Notes: generated by a model not told the origin, from the letters alone. Shown: positions 55,201 through 61,826, counted from the first letter of the stretch. The stretch: 64,000 nucleotides of DNA from Apostichopus japonicus (GCF_037975245.1 NC_092572.1:28443989-28507988); one strand, 5' to 3'. Numbers and translations: made by a program.

Positions 55201-55996
55201 TAAGCTTGGAGTTCTGTTTATATAAAGATTATGTGTTACTATTATTACAAGGTTTTAATTTTTGGACCTCATTAGAACATTTAAGTTTCTTGAACTAGCT
55301 CACATGGATTCACATACGACGTATGAATTTCATCTAAACTTTAATTTAGAGTGTTTACAAGGTTTACAAACTGTAACCTGTGTTGAACTCGAGTGATCTT
55401 TAATCTATAAAACAACAAATTATTGTCCTCATAAAAGTAATTACACACACCAAGTATTAAGTCCATCCGAGCTTGGCTTATGGCTAGTAGTTTAACGACG
55501 TTGTCCCTCCTTCTTGAGTTATCTTGTTTATAAAGTGTTCAGACTTTGACATCAGTTGACGTCGTATGTCTATTTGCACCGACCAATTTCTTTTACTAAC
55601 TTAAAGACAAATCCATATACAATGCATTAACTTCGGCCATCATATACTTTTTGAGTTATTGTGTGTAAAAACACAGTGTCGCATACACACAGACGCACCC
55701 GCACAAATAACGACATCACCATCAAACAAATTCCTTATGCCTCCGCCAATTTAATGAAAAAAGAACCGAGGAAGAAATTAACCGTAGCATCGCTAAAAGG
55801 AACACATGGATATATTTATGTCATATAAGAATAAAGCATTGTTAAGTGGGAGATGGGTGTAACCTTCAGTCTAAACAGATGGGGGACTTAATACGGTAAA
55901 GTGTGAGGAGGGTCACATTAGAAGCAATTGATTAAGGCGGGTTACTAGAGAGGGTAGTACTTACGGTGTGATGGTGGGCTGCTTCCAAAATTCCAT
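3954..55996 (-). CDS. Composite NLR gene: propeller-DED-DED-NACHT-DD-ZU5-UPA-DD (17 exons)
   Basis: This is a predicted cytosolic innate-immune or cell-death sensor. Coding exons in transcript order are 55965-55996, 48988-49795, 34788-35058, 34045-34344, 31268-33006, 30364-30566, 29323-29399, 28547-28608, 26216-26276, 25618-25682, 20523-20633, 18601-18859, 16733-17056, 13924-14147, 12801-12938, 5275-5412 and 3954-4208. Each has AG/GT borders, and all sixteen junction phases agree, giving 5067 nt with no internal stop. The fold order is seen in the translation. From known families, NACHT proteins oligomerise on nucleotide binding, ZU5-UPA modules can self-cleave (PIDD, NLRP1, CARD8), and death folds recruit adaptors or caspases. 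No LRR block is visible after the NACHT. It could instead be two or three adjacent genes: propeller; DED-DED-NACHT; and DD-ZU5-UPA-DD starting at the ATG at 26276. The joins at 30364/29399 and 48988/35058 are the weak ones. Confidence 0.6.
4209..5274 (-). other. Intron 16, nothing seen
   Basis: AT-rich intron between the UPA end and death domain 2. No repeat or gene recognised. Confidence 0.5.
5275..5412 (-). CDS. Exon 16: UPA domain, end
   Basis: A 46-codon exon, phase 0 both sides, residues ~1559-1604. It starts with EIPFEEV, equivalent to the QEIPF stretch that opens the last UPA strands in UNC5. Paired beta strands follow (CPFSFDK, CYFYFKVTQKRTIEL). The acceptor is TTGCTGCAG at 5413 and the donor CACAAG|GTTTGT at 5275. 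The 7.4 kb intron before it carries the DIRS-like element. Confidence 0.82.
6580..7287. repeat. Tandem-like dispersed repeat (TGACCTTTGACCTC family)
   Basis: Four to five diverged units of about 140-150 bp. Each has the order: gap-rich TTTGACC, AAATGACC(T/A)TTGACCTC, TTCTTGTACTC, ATATGARATCTGTCC, CTTCTTGAGATATCGTGTTTACA. The series resumes at 12330-12600 on the other side of the DIRS-like insertion, so that insertion split the array. Confidence 0.6.
7288..7569. mobile_element. MITE-like palindromic unit at the edge of the DIRS-like element
   Basis: Its ends are inverted copies of each other: TTATTCCCACTTGATTAG and CTAATCAAGTGGGGATAA, then CTACTTACGAGGGAATGACTT inverted at 7525-7545. The inside (7330-7490) matches the right end of the larger element (12150-12310) in reverse. 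It may be a solo non-autonomous copy or a rearranged terminal repeat. Confidence 0.5.
7684..7881 (-). pseudogene. Tyrosine recombinase C-terminal fragment (DIRS-type)
   Basis: The frame holds RAHDVRAMSVSLALYKSVPL then SSYLRDVLRQ. This resembles the H-x-x-R block and the catalytic-Tyr block (YLRDV) of DIRS/Ngaro recombinases, but the spacing between the blocks is shorter than usual. Only the last ~65 residues are open, so it is inactive. The family call rests on the pattern alone. Confidence 0.5.
8040..9265 (-). pseudogene. Non-LTR retrotransposon (CR1/Jockey-like), 5'-truncated
   Basis: The reverse-transcriptase core is visible on the minus strand: WKWFQSYLTDRSQYI, GEPQGYVLGPLL (usual GVPQGSVLGP), an FYAED catalytic box at plus 9021-9032 (usual YADD), then KLNEDKSELIVFGS and HAYVTSRLD. 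A TAA interrupts the frame just before FYAED, and there is a frameshift near 8610. The C-terminal part (LWNSLPEYVKHSASL) continues to about 8200, and the copy ends in an ATT microsatellite tail near 8043-8056. The body starts at about 9265, where the host element resumes. Confidence 0.75.
12330..12600. repeat. Continuation of the TGACCTTTGACCTC repeat
   Basis: Two more units of the repeat seen at 6580-7287, with a perfect TGACCTTTGACCT at 12361. They lie directly beyond the DIRS-like insertion. Confidence 0.55.
12644..12688. repeat. Short tandem repeat, 14-bp unit x3
   Basis: GCCAGCATGAATGC is repeated three times head to tail. Confidence 0.8.
12801..12938 (-). CDS. Exon 15: UPA domain, middle
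   Basis: A 46-codon exon, phase 0 both sides, residues ~1513-1558. PFSFWKDGRLPLKIYLEKI followed by a Pro-Glu-Ser-Trp turn matches the UNC5-type UPA core (FKD, LRLSIHDVP, LWK). The acceptor is AATCCTTTAAG at 12939 and the donor CTTAAAG|GTAATT at 12801. It has no in-frame ATG. Confidence 0.82.
13924..14147 (-). CDS. Exon 14: end of ZU5 with SFS motif, start of UPA
   Basis: The exon encodes residues ~1438-1512. CVIWVESFSWETC completes the ZU5 fold. Its F1465-S1466 sits where PIDD has HFS and NLRP1/CARD8 have an F-S self-cleavage bond. A His at 1448 and the two at 1434-1435 are candidate catalytic partners. The UPA then starts (YKRIQVYAACSKG). The acceptor is TTACTTTGGTAG at 14148 and the donor GACAG|GTGAGT at 13924, phase 0. 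Confidence 0.85.
14484..16524 (+). mobile_element. Non-autonomous TIR element, copy 1
   Basis: It begins CAGGTTCGTATCCAGG and ends CCTGGATACGCGCCTG, so the ends are inverted. CTATG flanks both sides (14479-14483 and 16525-16529), a 5-bp target duplication. Inside are a long AG-rich tract (14530-14640), G/C runs near the end, and no transposase frame. A smaller element is inserted at 15512-15886. It lies in the intron between the ZU5 exons 13 and 14 and has an inverted relative at 20672-22427. Confidence 0.8.
15512..15886. mobile_element. Nested hAT-like MITE
   Basis: It has perfect 12-bp inverted ends, CAGTGGCGGAGC and GCTCCGCCACTG. CCGCCGCG lies on both sides (15504-15511 and 15887-15894), an 8-bp target duplication typical of hAT. 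At 375 bp it has no coding capacity. It is absent from the sister element at 20672-22427, so it inserted later. Confidence 0.8.
16733..17056 (-). CDS. Exon 13: ZU5 domain, main part
   Basis: The exon encodes residues ~1330-1437. The ZU5 pattern is plain: VDKEGRILEIPGTGVRLDIP, PPGAIDGK, then TTVVVELLPDNLKLHHRAKL and LTLPHCLKL, as in UNC5, ankyrin and PIDD. The acceptor at 17057 (ATAATCATAAG) is weak but is preceded in frame by a stop. The donor is ATCGAG|GTACAT at 16733, phase 1. Two adjacent His residues (1434-1435) lie near its end. Confidence 0.9.
17057..18600 (-). other. Intron 12, nothing recognised
   Basis: AT-rich. A 63-codon minus frame at 17217-17408 has no domain and no fitting splice phase. 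Confidence 0.45.
18601..18859 (-). CDS. Exon 12: death domain 1
   Basis: The exon encodes residues ~1244-1329. It is a clear death domain: LFKEWRDVGRNLKL (helices 1-2), then VVFHMLLLWKRKRG (helices 4-5 with the conserved Trp), then TLRDALIATNRKDLSDYL (helices 5-6). The acceptor is GTTATTTCAAG at 18860, phase 0. The donor is ACTTCAG|GTAAGT at 18601, phase 1, which fits the ZU5 exon. It is closely related in pattern to the C-terminal death domain (exon 17), suggesting duplication inside the gene. Role: homotypic binding to other death domains. Confidence 0.88.
20523..20633 (-). CDS. Exon 11: acidic linker before death domain 1
   Basis: A 111-nt, 37-codon exon in phase 0 at both ends. It sits between TTCTCACAG at 20634 and TTTGCAG|GTAAGT at 20523, both strong. 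It encodes a Glu/Ala/Thr-rich, probably unstructured segment (SGEVEGNPAGAEATT) leading straight into death domain 1. An insert of the TIR element lies 39 bp outside its upstream border. Confidence 0.7.
20672..22427 (-). mobile_element. Non-autonomous TIR element, copy 2 (inverted)
   Basis: The ends are CAGGGGCGTATCCAGG and CCTGGATACGCGCCTG, with AATTA duplicated at 20667-20671 and 22428-22432. The interior matches copy 1 in reverse over nearly its whole length (for example GTAGCGTACAAGCAAATTTT at 21767). The CT-rich tract at 22225-22380 pairs with the AG-rich tract of copy 1. It lies in the intron before exon 11. Confidence 0.8.
22433..25617 (-). other. Rest of intron 10: low complexity
   Basis: AT-rich sequence with poly-C runs at 23718-23765 and 24038-24051. 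Between them is a related unit (CAGGGCCTTGAAAT..ATTCCA) repeated at 23865 and 24055, also echoed near 52640. No gene seen. Confidence 0.45.
25618..25682 (-). CDS. Exon 10: acidic linker
   Basis: A 65-nt exon between CAACAAAAG and AAT|GTAAGTT. In frame it reads ETNNAVEQQEDKFNDVPSKG, polar and acidic and probably disordered. Its phases (two bases taken, phase 0 out) match exons 9 and 11. Confidence 0.55.
26216..26276 (-). CDS. Exon 9: linker, possible alternative start
   Basis: The exon begins exactly at an ATG (26276-26274) right after a good acceptor, TTTTCATTTAG. It encodes MDFILPG and a Ser/Pro-rich stretch, then a CTCTG|GTGAGT donor at 26216, phase 1. The ATG, and a second in-frame ATG eight codons on, could also start a separate DD-ZU5-UPA-DD protein from an internal promoter. 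Confidence 0.55.
26940..28230. repeat. Diverged TGACCTTTGACCTC-family repeats in intron 8
   Basis: Spaced fragments of the same dispersed repeat, such as AACTTGACCTTTGACCTCTA near 27980. They include the phrases on pausing at a neighbour-unit join (ATCTACCAAGT-like and GAGTTATTGTGTTTACAA). More decayed than at 6.6-7.3 kb. No coding signal; a CA microsatellite lies at 27504-27518. Confidence 0.5.
28547..28608 (-). CDS. Exon 8: linker
   Basis: This 62-nt exon encodes WIIGANLIHTLNVTTGEWM and neighbours. The acceptor is ACATTTCAG (rc) at 28609 and the donor GGATG|GTGAGA at 28547, phase 0. No domain is recognised. Its support comes from splice signals and phase agreement with exons 7 and 9. Confidence 0.5.
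29323..29399 (-). CDS. Exon 7: linker
   Basis: The exon encodes about 25 residues (from ~1118), proline-rich then acidic (LLFPSPPVAVKDEKDLNN). The acceptor has a long pyrimidine run ending TTTTTTCTCAG at 29400, and the donor is TTTCAG|GTAACA at 29323. It takes two bases from upstream and passes one downstream, consistent with exons 6 and 8. It has no ATG, so it is coding only if an upstream exon supplies the frame. Confidence 0.55.
29869..29890 (-). other. Candidate 22-nt cassette microexon
   Basis: ATTTTCCAG borders it at 29891 and AAATG|GTAAGT at 29869, both good matches to consensus. It lies in the intron between exons 6 and 7. Spliced after exon 6 it gives an in-frame TAA at its second to fourth bases, so inclusion would end the protein just after the NACHT region. 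It may be a regulated stop-introducing exon or a chance match. Confidence 0.3.
30364..30566 (-). CDS. Exon 6: C-terminal helical segment after NACHT
   Basis: The exon encodes residues 1051-1117, mostly amphipathic helix (LSDVVEKITEKALIL, then NTLRAIKVNRWDQKLIEQD). It may be a single LRR-like or HD2-like cap. The acceptor is TATTTTCCAG at 30567 in phase 0, matching exon 5. The frame reaches a TGA at 30362-30360, but that TGA is part of a donor-like GCTCG|GTGAGG at 30364 (phase 2). Two readings are possible: an internal exon that splices to 29399 in frame, or a terminal exon that ends a DED-DED-NACHT protein. I favour the internal reading because exons 7 and 8 need an upstream coding exon. Confidence 0.6.
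30567..31267 (-). other. Intron 5, nothing recognised
   Basis: AT-rich sequence between the NACHT exon and exon 6, without repeats or frames of note. Confidence 0.5.
31268..33006 (-). CDS. Exon 5: NACHT NTPase with winged-helix/HD region
   Basis: One 1739-nt exon covers residues 471-1050. Walker A is GQPGSGKT (554-561), Walker B is LILDGLEE (from 628), and a sensor-1-like strand IVIITARTD lies at ~662-670. The post-NACHT helix FLHKLIQEWFAAQYLAL (~911-927) is the standard C-terminal mark of NLR NACHT modules. A low-complexity Ser/Thr/Lys insert at ~825-903 splits the helical part. The acceptor is TTGTTTTAAAG at 33007 and the donor AAAG|GTAAAG at 31268, phase 0. The role is nucleotide-dependent oligomerisation. 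The NACHT assignment is firm; the ligand is unknown. Confidence 0.93.
33007..34044 (-). other. Intron 4, nothing recognised
   Basis: AT-rich sequence between DED2 and NACHT exons. Confidence 0.5.
34045..34344 (-). CDS. Exon 4: death-effector-like domain 2
   Basis: The exon encodes residues 371-470. It repeats the pattern of exon 3: EYDRFLAGLSAHLPF, then LSFLLTIDEMGIINPSDVSKL and a C-terminal helix (LLQAVAKIHEYQS). Two DED-like domains in tandem recall caspase-8, caspase-10 and c-FLIP, but here they precede a NACHT. The acceptor is AACATTTCAG at 34345 and the donor GAAG|GTATTG at 34045, phase 1. It joins in frame to the NACHT exon. Confidence 0.65.
34788..35058 (-). CDS. Exon 3: death-effector-like domain 1
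   Basis: The exon encodes residues 281-370. The pattern FSQLKEELSLKL, then LLALEERGYIHPSNV and an LTDAL-type helix, resembles a DED six-helix bundle. The acceptor is CTTCCATAG at 35059 and the donor AGAG|GTAGGC at 34788, phase 1. The base triplet before the exon is an in-frame TAG, and the only in-frame ATG lies near its end. A coding exon must therefore lie upstream. DEDs pair with other DEDs (FADD, caspase-8). Specific partners cannot be read from the sequence, and another death-fold subclass is possible. Confidence 0.65.
35059..41070 (-). other. Intron 2, proximal part
   Basis: No exon recognised. Decayed TGACCTTTGA-family repeats occupy about 36860-38720, with several phrases (TTGACCTTTGGTGACCTTGGAT) recurring near 37580, 38230 and 38370. 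A C-rich run lies at 39539-39556. A TTGCCATGG pair near 40656 and 40711 is imperfectly repeated. Confidence 0.45.
41075..48650. repeat. Satellite-like tandem array, ~223-bp unit, about 34 copies
   Basis: The phrase AGGAGATGTTCGTATGCACC recurs 34 times (with single-base variants) between about 41269 and 48630, an average period near 223 bp. Each unit also holds GAAATTTCAGAGGATTTTG, CTGTACTGTATGTATGTG and TTGCTATGAGAGGTTTTG. Units differ at fixed spots (CTACACAG or CTACATTG; TATTAACAC or TATTAAAAT; TTGCAAC, TTGCCAC or TTGCCTT), and blocks of variants repeat: units at 43509-43933 reappear nearly unchanged at 46186-46610. The array ends abruptly near 48650. It lies in the intron between the propeller and DED exons. 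Open frames inside it (plus strand, 60-114 codons) are by-products of the repeat. Confidence 0.95.
48988..49795 (-). CDS. Exon 2: beta-propeller domain
   Basis: One 808-nt exon encodes about 269 residues (protein ~11-280). It is built of repeated ~40-50 residue beta units of the NHL/WD type. Typical blade cores read DITVYGDNLFISTDHDRAI and a final strand set ending in DGTLSVYST. That length fits about six blades. Such propellers bind proteins or other ligands; the target here is unknown. The acceptor is a pyrimidine tract ending TATAATAG at 49796, and the donor is ACA|GTAAGT at 48988 in phase 0. Reading through the donor meets a stop after five codons, so this could also be a terminal exon of a separate small propeller gene. 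Exon 3 needs an upstream coding exon ending in phase 0, and this is the nearest one I can see on the minus strand. Confidence 0.7.
50035..51200. repeat. Duplicated and inverted segments
   Basis: A ~150-bp segment (CTAAACACGAGCT.. TTTACACGATTGAGTGTAT.. CCCGTAAGACGGGCT) occurs at 50050-50190 and again at 50510-50645. A second unit (ACACCACATGGAAACGATCG, then ATATTTATGATATAATACAA) occurs at 50662-50715 and 50970-51015. Its TTTCTTACCCGCCCGTT end appears inverted at 51160-51185. This looks like rearranged copies of one small element; boundaries are unclear. Confidence 0.55.
52937..53990. mobile_element. hAT-like non-autonomous element with internal tandem repeat
   Basis: It starts CAGGGGCGTAGCGAG and ends TTCGCTACGCCCCTG (inverted ends). 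ACACCCAC flanks both sides (52929-52936 and 53991-53998), an 8-bp target duplication as in hAT. Inside, a 118-170 bp unit (mostly ~138) recurs six times from about 53120 to 53940, marked by CGGCAAATCAAATTTGACTT, ATGCACCAGATTGCATCTAA and a G/C-rich palindrome-like AGGGGAGGGGG. No coding frame of its own. Confidence 0.85.
54830..55700. repeat. Decayed TGACCTTTGACCTC-family repeats in intron 1
   Basis: Phrases such as AACCTTTGACCTCAT, GATCTTTGACCTCC and TTCTTGAGTTATCTTGTTTAT recur at ~130-150 bp spacing. Same family as at 6.6 kb, more diverged. Confidence 0.45.
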
Positions 55997-56037
55997 CTTC
56001 TGACAGATATCTCAAGACTTCGCACGATCCTGCTCAA
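55965..56037 (-). CDS. Exon 1 (5' UTR plus start codon)
   Basis: The ATG is at 55996-55994, in a good context (AAG before it, G at +4). It is followed by ten codons (MEFWKQPTIT) and a CC|GTAAGT donor at 55965, which leaves two bases over. An in-frame TGA lies a few codons upstream, so this ATG is the likely start. Acceptor-like AGs occur at 56038 (TTCTGTTCAG) and 56030, so a non-coding exon probably lies further upstream. The phase matches the propeller exon, which needs two bases. The short peptide before the propeller resembles the lead-in often seen before NHL-type propellers, but that is only an impression. Confidence 0.5.
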
Positions 56038-56766
56038 CTGAACAGAAATAATAGTACTTAATTAAAGGTTCATACTAATCATATAACACAAGTGCAAAAT
56101 GTTTCTGTCTTTCGTATAAGTAAGCAGTATTGCACCTTCAATATATACTGATTTGAAAACTATATATATATATAAATATGTCTAACATACGCACAGCGTT
56201 GTTTGTTCTATGTAGACATGTTCAATAGGCTACTTTCGGAACACATAATTTGGATACAAGGTTTCATTGAAGTTGAGAAATATACAGCATAAAATAAGTG
56301 CGTCCCAGAAGTGATCGAATCATTGGAAGAATTAATGTGTTGAACTAAGTAAAATCAAATTAGATTATATTTAGTACAAATATCACGTTTGTAAATGTAC
56401 CTCAAATACAAATTCAAGTGGTATGATAAGTAGCTAGTATAGTAACAGGAACGTAAAGCTTGCCACGACCATCTGTCATTATGTAACCCATATTATTTAG
56501 AATGATCAGGAAGTTAAACTACACTTCCTGGTGGACAAACGGTTTATACGGTAATGGGCATTTAACCATATCTAGAGTTAGGAATAGGATATTACGGTGG
56601 TGGTCTCAGCTAAGACTGTAGACTACCTTTCTTTAAAACTTATAAGTGTCACGTTGCCTACCGCCGGAATAACCCATAAAGCTATGTCGTCTAAACCATA
56701 GCCATTTACAAATATAATACGACATAACAGTGTTCATGTAATGCATACAGAAAGTGGAACACTTAC

Positions 56767-57150
56767 ATAGCAAATCAGTGTAATTCACTTGTGTGATTTT
56801 GCTTTGAAGCCTTCTTCGTCAGCTTAAAAGAGACACACGAGCTGAAAATGATGACGAAGAGTATCTTGATGTAACCCGAAGAGGAGGAAGTTATCCCGAT
56901 GTGTTGAGAATAACGCAACGGAAAGACGACAAATAGAAATTAGCCGTGAGAGTAGCAATATGAAAGCAGGATATTGAACTGAACTATACTGTACATATCA
57001 AAACTGATCGCGTGACTGACTAACAACGCCCACTGAAATATGTACATTATTGTTGCATTGAGCGCCACAGCTGGGTTCACAGGTTGATATGTGTTGTGTG
57101 CTTTGCAAGTACGCCTACTCCGAAAATGACAAAGGTGTTTTCTTTATATA
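56767..57150 (-). promoter_or_regulatory. Candidate promoter and non-coding first exon
   Basis: A TATATAAA box on the minus strand (plus 57143-57150) lies about 380 bp upstream of a TTGCTAT|GTAAGT donor at 56767. The donor could end a non-coding exon spliced to the acceptor at 56038 or 56030. No ORF lies between. The link to the NLR gene is inferred from position only. Confidence 0.22.
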
Positions 57151-57814
57151 TATATTTAAGTCAGGGTTGTTTAAACTAGGCTGAAAGCATTCCGCTGACT
57201 TTAAAATTTATGAAAGCTTTCAGAATGAGATATAGTTATCACGCTATTTTGCCAACTTTCTGTCACTTTTCGACTCCTTTACTTGTTTGAATGACTGCCA
57301 TTTCATAAATTTTCCTTCAAGCTGGCTGCATGAGAGGTTTTCTTTAATTGATTGTTAATTTGTTTTATTTTATCTAATAAATTTGAAGGTCATGAGAGGT
57401 CATTTTGGAAAGTTTATAAATGCTACTCCTGTTAGAGCTTATGTCGAAATTGTGGATATGTTGTGGATATAACGTTTGCTGGTGGTGAACCAAGGTTGTT
57501 CAGGAAAAGAAATTTTGTCGTCATGTGAGTGCCCCAAATCAGGGCCTTCTGTAAACAATTTCAATTGTGATATACTCTTGTACAGCTCATAATTTTACCT
57601 CCCCTGTGTCAAATTTACTGGAACAAATTTTTTTTTGGAATATAAGGTGAAGATGAAAGACAAGATGCGGCCATTTTGTACTCAAGGGACGTGTGAGTAC
57701 ATACAAACATTACGTGTTGCTGCCGGTTGCCTCAGAACACACAGATAGCTTGCTTGACATCGCTGGTTAATAGAGAAGTTTGTGGTATATTCAACTGGAG
57801 GTCATTGGTGAACT

Positions 57815-58130
57815 AATTTTGTACGGGATTTATTTTTGACGGGATGAAATTATTTTTGACGGGATTTATTTCAGGGGGTAAATTTGGTTGTTAGGACGAG
57901 ATGCGGGATGAGGCAGATTTAATATCGTGCGGGGTGAACTTAGTTTCGACGGAGAATATATTTTTCTATGATAAAGAAAATTTACTTTTGATGGAGTAAA
58001 TTTATTTCCGATGGACTATATTTATTTTTGATGAAGATTTTTGGGGGATGGAGTGGATATATTTGTGATGGTGCAAATTTATTTTTGATGGAGAAATGTA
58101 CTTTTGCTCATGTTAAATTTATTTTTAGTG
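57815..58130. repeat. Imperfect minisatellite (TTTATTTTTGATGGAG)
   Basis: About ten spaced copies of (A/T)TTTATTTTTGA(T/C)GG(A/G) with short variable spacers. No frame spans it. Confidence 0.6.
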
Positions 58131-58139
58131 AAATAATTA

Positions 58140-61100
58140 AGGCCAAAGTCATTTGACGTCAACTGGCATAAATGTGAAAACGTTGTGAACACCATAAGGA
58201 AACATATGCCTCAGCAACATTGACAAGCCCCCTATTTCCACGAGGTGTCATTGTGAGTATAACTGTAATAATTTTATGAAGGTCAAATTCATCAAGGGTC
58301 AATAAAGACTTACAAGTATCTCATAAATATCAAAAATCATGAGATCTTACAAGGATAACATTGGCTCACATTGGCTTACATACCATGTTACGATAACGTC
58401 CTCCATGAAACCTCAGTATAGTTTTCTATTCTGGTTTAAATATACTACGAAGGCAGCTCTGCACATTATATATTCAAGAGCGCAACTTAGCGGTTAGTAT
58501 AACCTTTTGAATTTTCAAATTTATTTCAATACGTTTTCATTGTTCATTTTAATAAAAATTAAATTTATCTCTCTGTCTTCTTTTTTTTTTGCAAAACAAC
58601 TATTTTGTTTACAACTTTATAACATTTTAATAAACTATTTCTGCTAAGAAGGGTCATAAAGCAAGAGAAAAGGAGATGGGAGGAAAGGAAATGACACCGT
58701 TATCCCGCGTATGTCTTATACTTTTCGCACAAACAAATAGATAACTTGCTCAAAAACCAAATTAAACGCTTAGCTGAGCCTTTGCAGCATTGCTGGTCTA
58801 AATTGTTCCTTTAGTGTATCACACCTTTCTAACAGTACTTTTCACAGTAGAATGGATACGTGGTTTTCATTGTGTAGGCACACGACAGGTGTATCAACAG
58901 CGCCCTTGTATTACCATTGTATTACATATTATGTAGACCGTGTACTGTATCATAGTAGGAAGTCAGTAGTGAAGTTCGAATTAGCTGTGTCGCACTCTCT
59001 AACAGAAAATGGTGAATGCAGTGACACCCACACATTATATTTCCATTGTGAAATTATAGCAAATTTCAACGTTTTCCTGCCAGCTTAAGTCGCCATAAGA
59101 GTTCTCTTTTAATTAAGTTCTTCTGTTGCTACCAGTGGTGGAAACAGAAATTCCGAAGTTGGGGAGAAGTCATATGAGGGGCAATAAATCCGGTTGGAAG
59201 TGCAAAACACAATCTACAAAGTGTACTGGACAATTTAAGGGGCTAGGGAACAGTTCTTACCCGTCCTCATATCACGCTTAACGGTGAACCAATCATCAGT
59301 TTGTATTATTTTTGAAATTCAAAATTGGGAGGTAACCAATTTGTACATTCAACATTTTTCAAGAGAGATCAGATGTTGACAGATGTCGAGACCGGCTTTC
59401 AGTGAATAGCTGAGCAACTGCACAGTGTCTTAGCTGAGAATGCAGGTCCCCCAGAAGCTGAAACACTTTAAATCAGTTCTTGTACGACTTTGGAATGCAA
59501 ATATACAATTCAACAAAATGTATTACACATACATCACTGGGGAATGTATCCGGTGCCGTAGTGGTCATCAAGAGGCCGACGCCCCCCCCTGCCGTTGGCT
59601 GTAGCTTTTCATATAACCCTTGCTTCCTTTAGTGAATTTAAAGGACAAAATCACATCTCAGCAAGGGTAATATAATTTCTGTAGGTGGTACGTATTCAAA
59701 GCTTCCCCACAAGACCTGATCCGGGCTTTGAAATATTTTCCATAACAATGGAATACTTTCCATATCAATTTAAGTGTAAACTCCTCCTTCCGAGATGTAT
59801 TTCGTCTTCTTGGGGCCCCGTACAATGTACAGGCCAATAACAATGTGCAGTTGTAAAAATAATACGCACCCTCCTCCTTCTTTAAAACGACGGTGATATA
59901 TTCAGCTTGGGCAGCACTCACAATAGGAAACTTGAGGAGACATGGAGAAACAGCTAGTAGTGTGAGCAGGTGGAATACTACTGAAATTTTGGGAATATAG
60001 GGAATATAGAAACAAAATTGATCTACGTTAATTGCCTAAATACCCCATCTTCATAACTATTCAGAATCTAGTTGTAGTTATTTAAACTTAAGACTTAATT
60101 AAGTTGATTTGTTGTTGCTATGAATGCGTGTATTTCAATAGGTAGTGAGTGTCACGATGGCACACCGTCCTAAAAAAATGCAATGATTTTTTATATCTCC
60201 TAGCCTGGAATGTACTTTGTGTTATATCAAAATACATTTAATATGTATTGTTCTGTGAATAAATGATTGATACAACAGAAAACACAAAACCGATTTCAGC
60301 TTACTAGCTTCATGATGCCACTCATTCTCTTGGTGCTCGATAGATTCATAGAGCTTGAAAAGGCATTAGAAAATACGCCCATCAGTGAACATGATATCAA
60401 CCTGTGGACTGTGTGCAGAAAATTGACATCATTGTAATAATCAATAAATTTTGACTAACGGTATATTAATAAGGTATTGGCCCAATTTACCATTTTAATA
60501 ATTACTCAAGCATGCTCTGCATACTTCAACTGCATATATAAACGCTAAACTCAAAGCCGAACACTTCGTTTATTGGCCAGGCGATGTCTTTACATGTTAT
60601 GATAGTGCAACGGAAATATATCCCTTTCAGTCAATTGTTAGTGTAATATTATCGACATAAGATTGAGCGTTCCCTCAGTTCTACCCGTCGTTGGCCCCCA
60701 GAAGTCTGTAACTCTATCTCTCCCAAAATATGTGTAGAGCTGTTGCGAGTTGCAGGTGGGGACAGCCAATAACAATCTTACCCCTGTTTGTTTATACACG
60801 TTGTTGAATCAGCACCCGAGTTTGGAGATGTTTCCCCCTTGTTAGTGTCAGCACAGATTGTTTAATTAGTTTTTAGCTCACCACGCTCACGAGGTATTCC
60901 GAGATTGACCTCTGAAAGAGAAAGAACTGAGAGACCCGCCTATTTTCTGTGAGTTGCTACCACTTAACTGGCATATTTGTTCTATCACACGATTATGTGC
61001 TTGGCATGACTTCTAGGTTTGATTTTTAGTCTAAGGAAAGGTAAAATCGGGTATCTTTGGGGTGACAGTGGATATTGTTCGTACAATTAGGAAATTCTAA

Positions 61101-61370
61101 GAAAACTGTCGTTGCGCTACGTGCATATAAGTAGCAAGATATTGTATATATCTTTTATGTTCTTAGTCAAAACAAGTAATGAGGGAGAGTAGTGTCAACA
61201 AACGCTGATATTATCCTTCATTTGTACATAAATTTACTCACGTACTGGTTCAGTTGTGATTCGAAAAGAGATGGTTCATTTAGTAATCTATAGATGAGAC
61301 GATAGAAAATGTTTTAAGTCTTTAAGTTATGTCGTTGAGTGAGTCCCAACAAAATATCTTGTACGCCTCC
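58140..61370. other. Upstream non-coding region, no gene recognised
   Basis: Short frames without domains (for example minus 59658-59921). A stretch from about 60690 onward could hold the 5' LTR of the retrotransposon at the right edge, but no second LTR is in the window to define it. Confidence 0.4.
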
Positions 61371-61374
61371 ACGA

Positions 61375-61495
61375 GTTAGTGTAACTGCGTAAGTGCGTTA
61401 GTGCGTAACTGCGTAAGTGTGTATTTGCGTAACTGCGTAACTACCTAACTGCGTAAGTGCGTAACTGCGTAATTGCGTAACTACGTTACCGCTTA
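61375..61495. repeat. GCGTAACT/GCGTAAGT minisatellite
   Basis: An 8-bp unit, (T/G)GCGTAA(C/G)T with variants, is repeated about a dozen times. It lies about 200 bp before the start of the retrotransposon body and may be part of its LTR. Confidence 0.75.
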
Positions 61496-61826
61496 AATGT
61501 GAAGACAATGTCAGTGAATCGAAGATCGACTGAGTAACACCTATAAATAAGAGATCGACCAGTCATCAACTTCGTCTCCGATTTTTGTCTTGATATGTGT
61601 TAAAGATTTTTATTAGTTTAAGCAGCTGGACTTCGGGAGACACTGGTCAACGTTACACTTAGTTGCAGCGGTGGGATAACAGATCAGTCCTGATCCTTAC
61701 AGATAACACATACTGGTAGAGACAAGACCGAGACAGAGGAAGATCCAGTGGTAGCCAGTGAAATCACAGAGCCGCAGATACAGCACAGAACAGATACAGA
61801 ACAGAAACAGTTATAGAAGGCTACAT

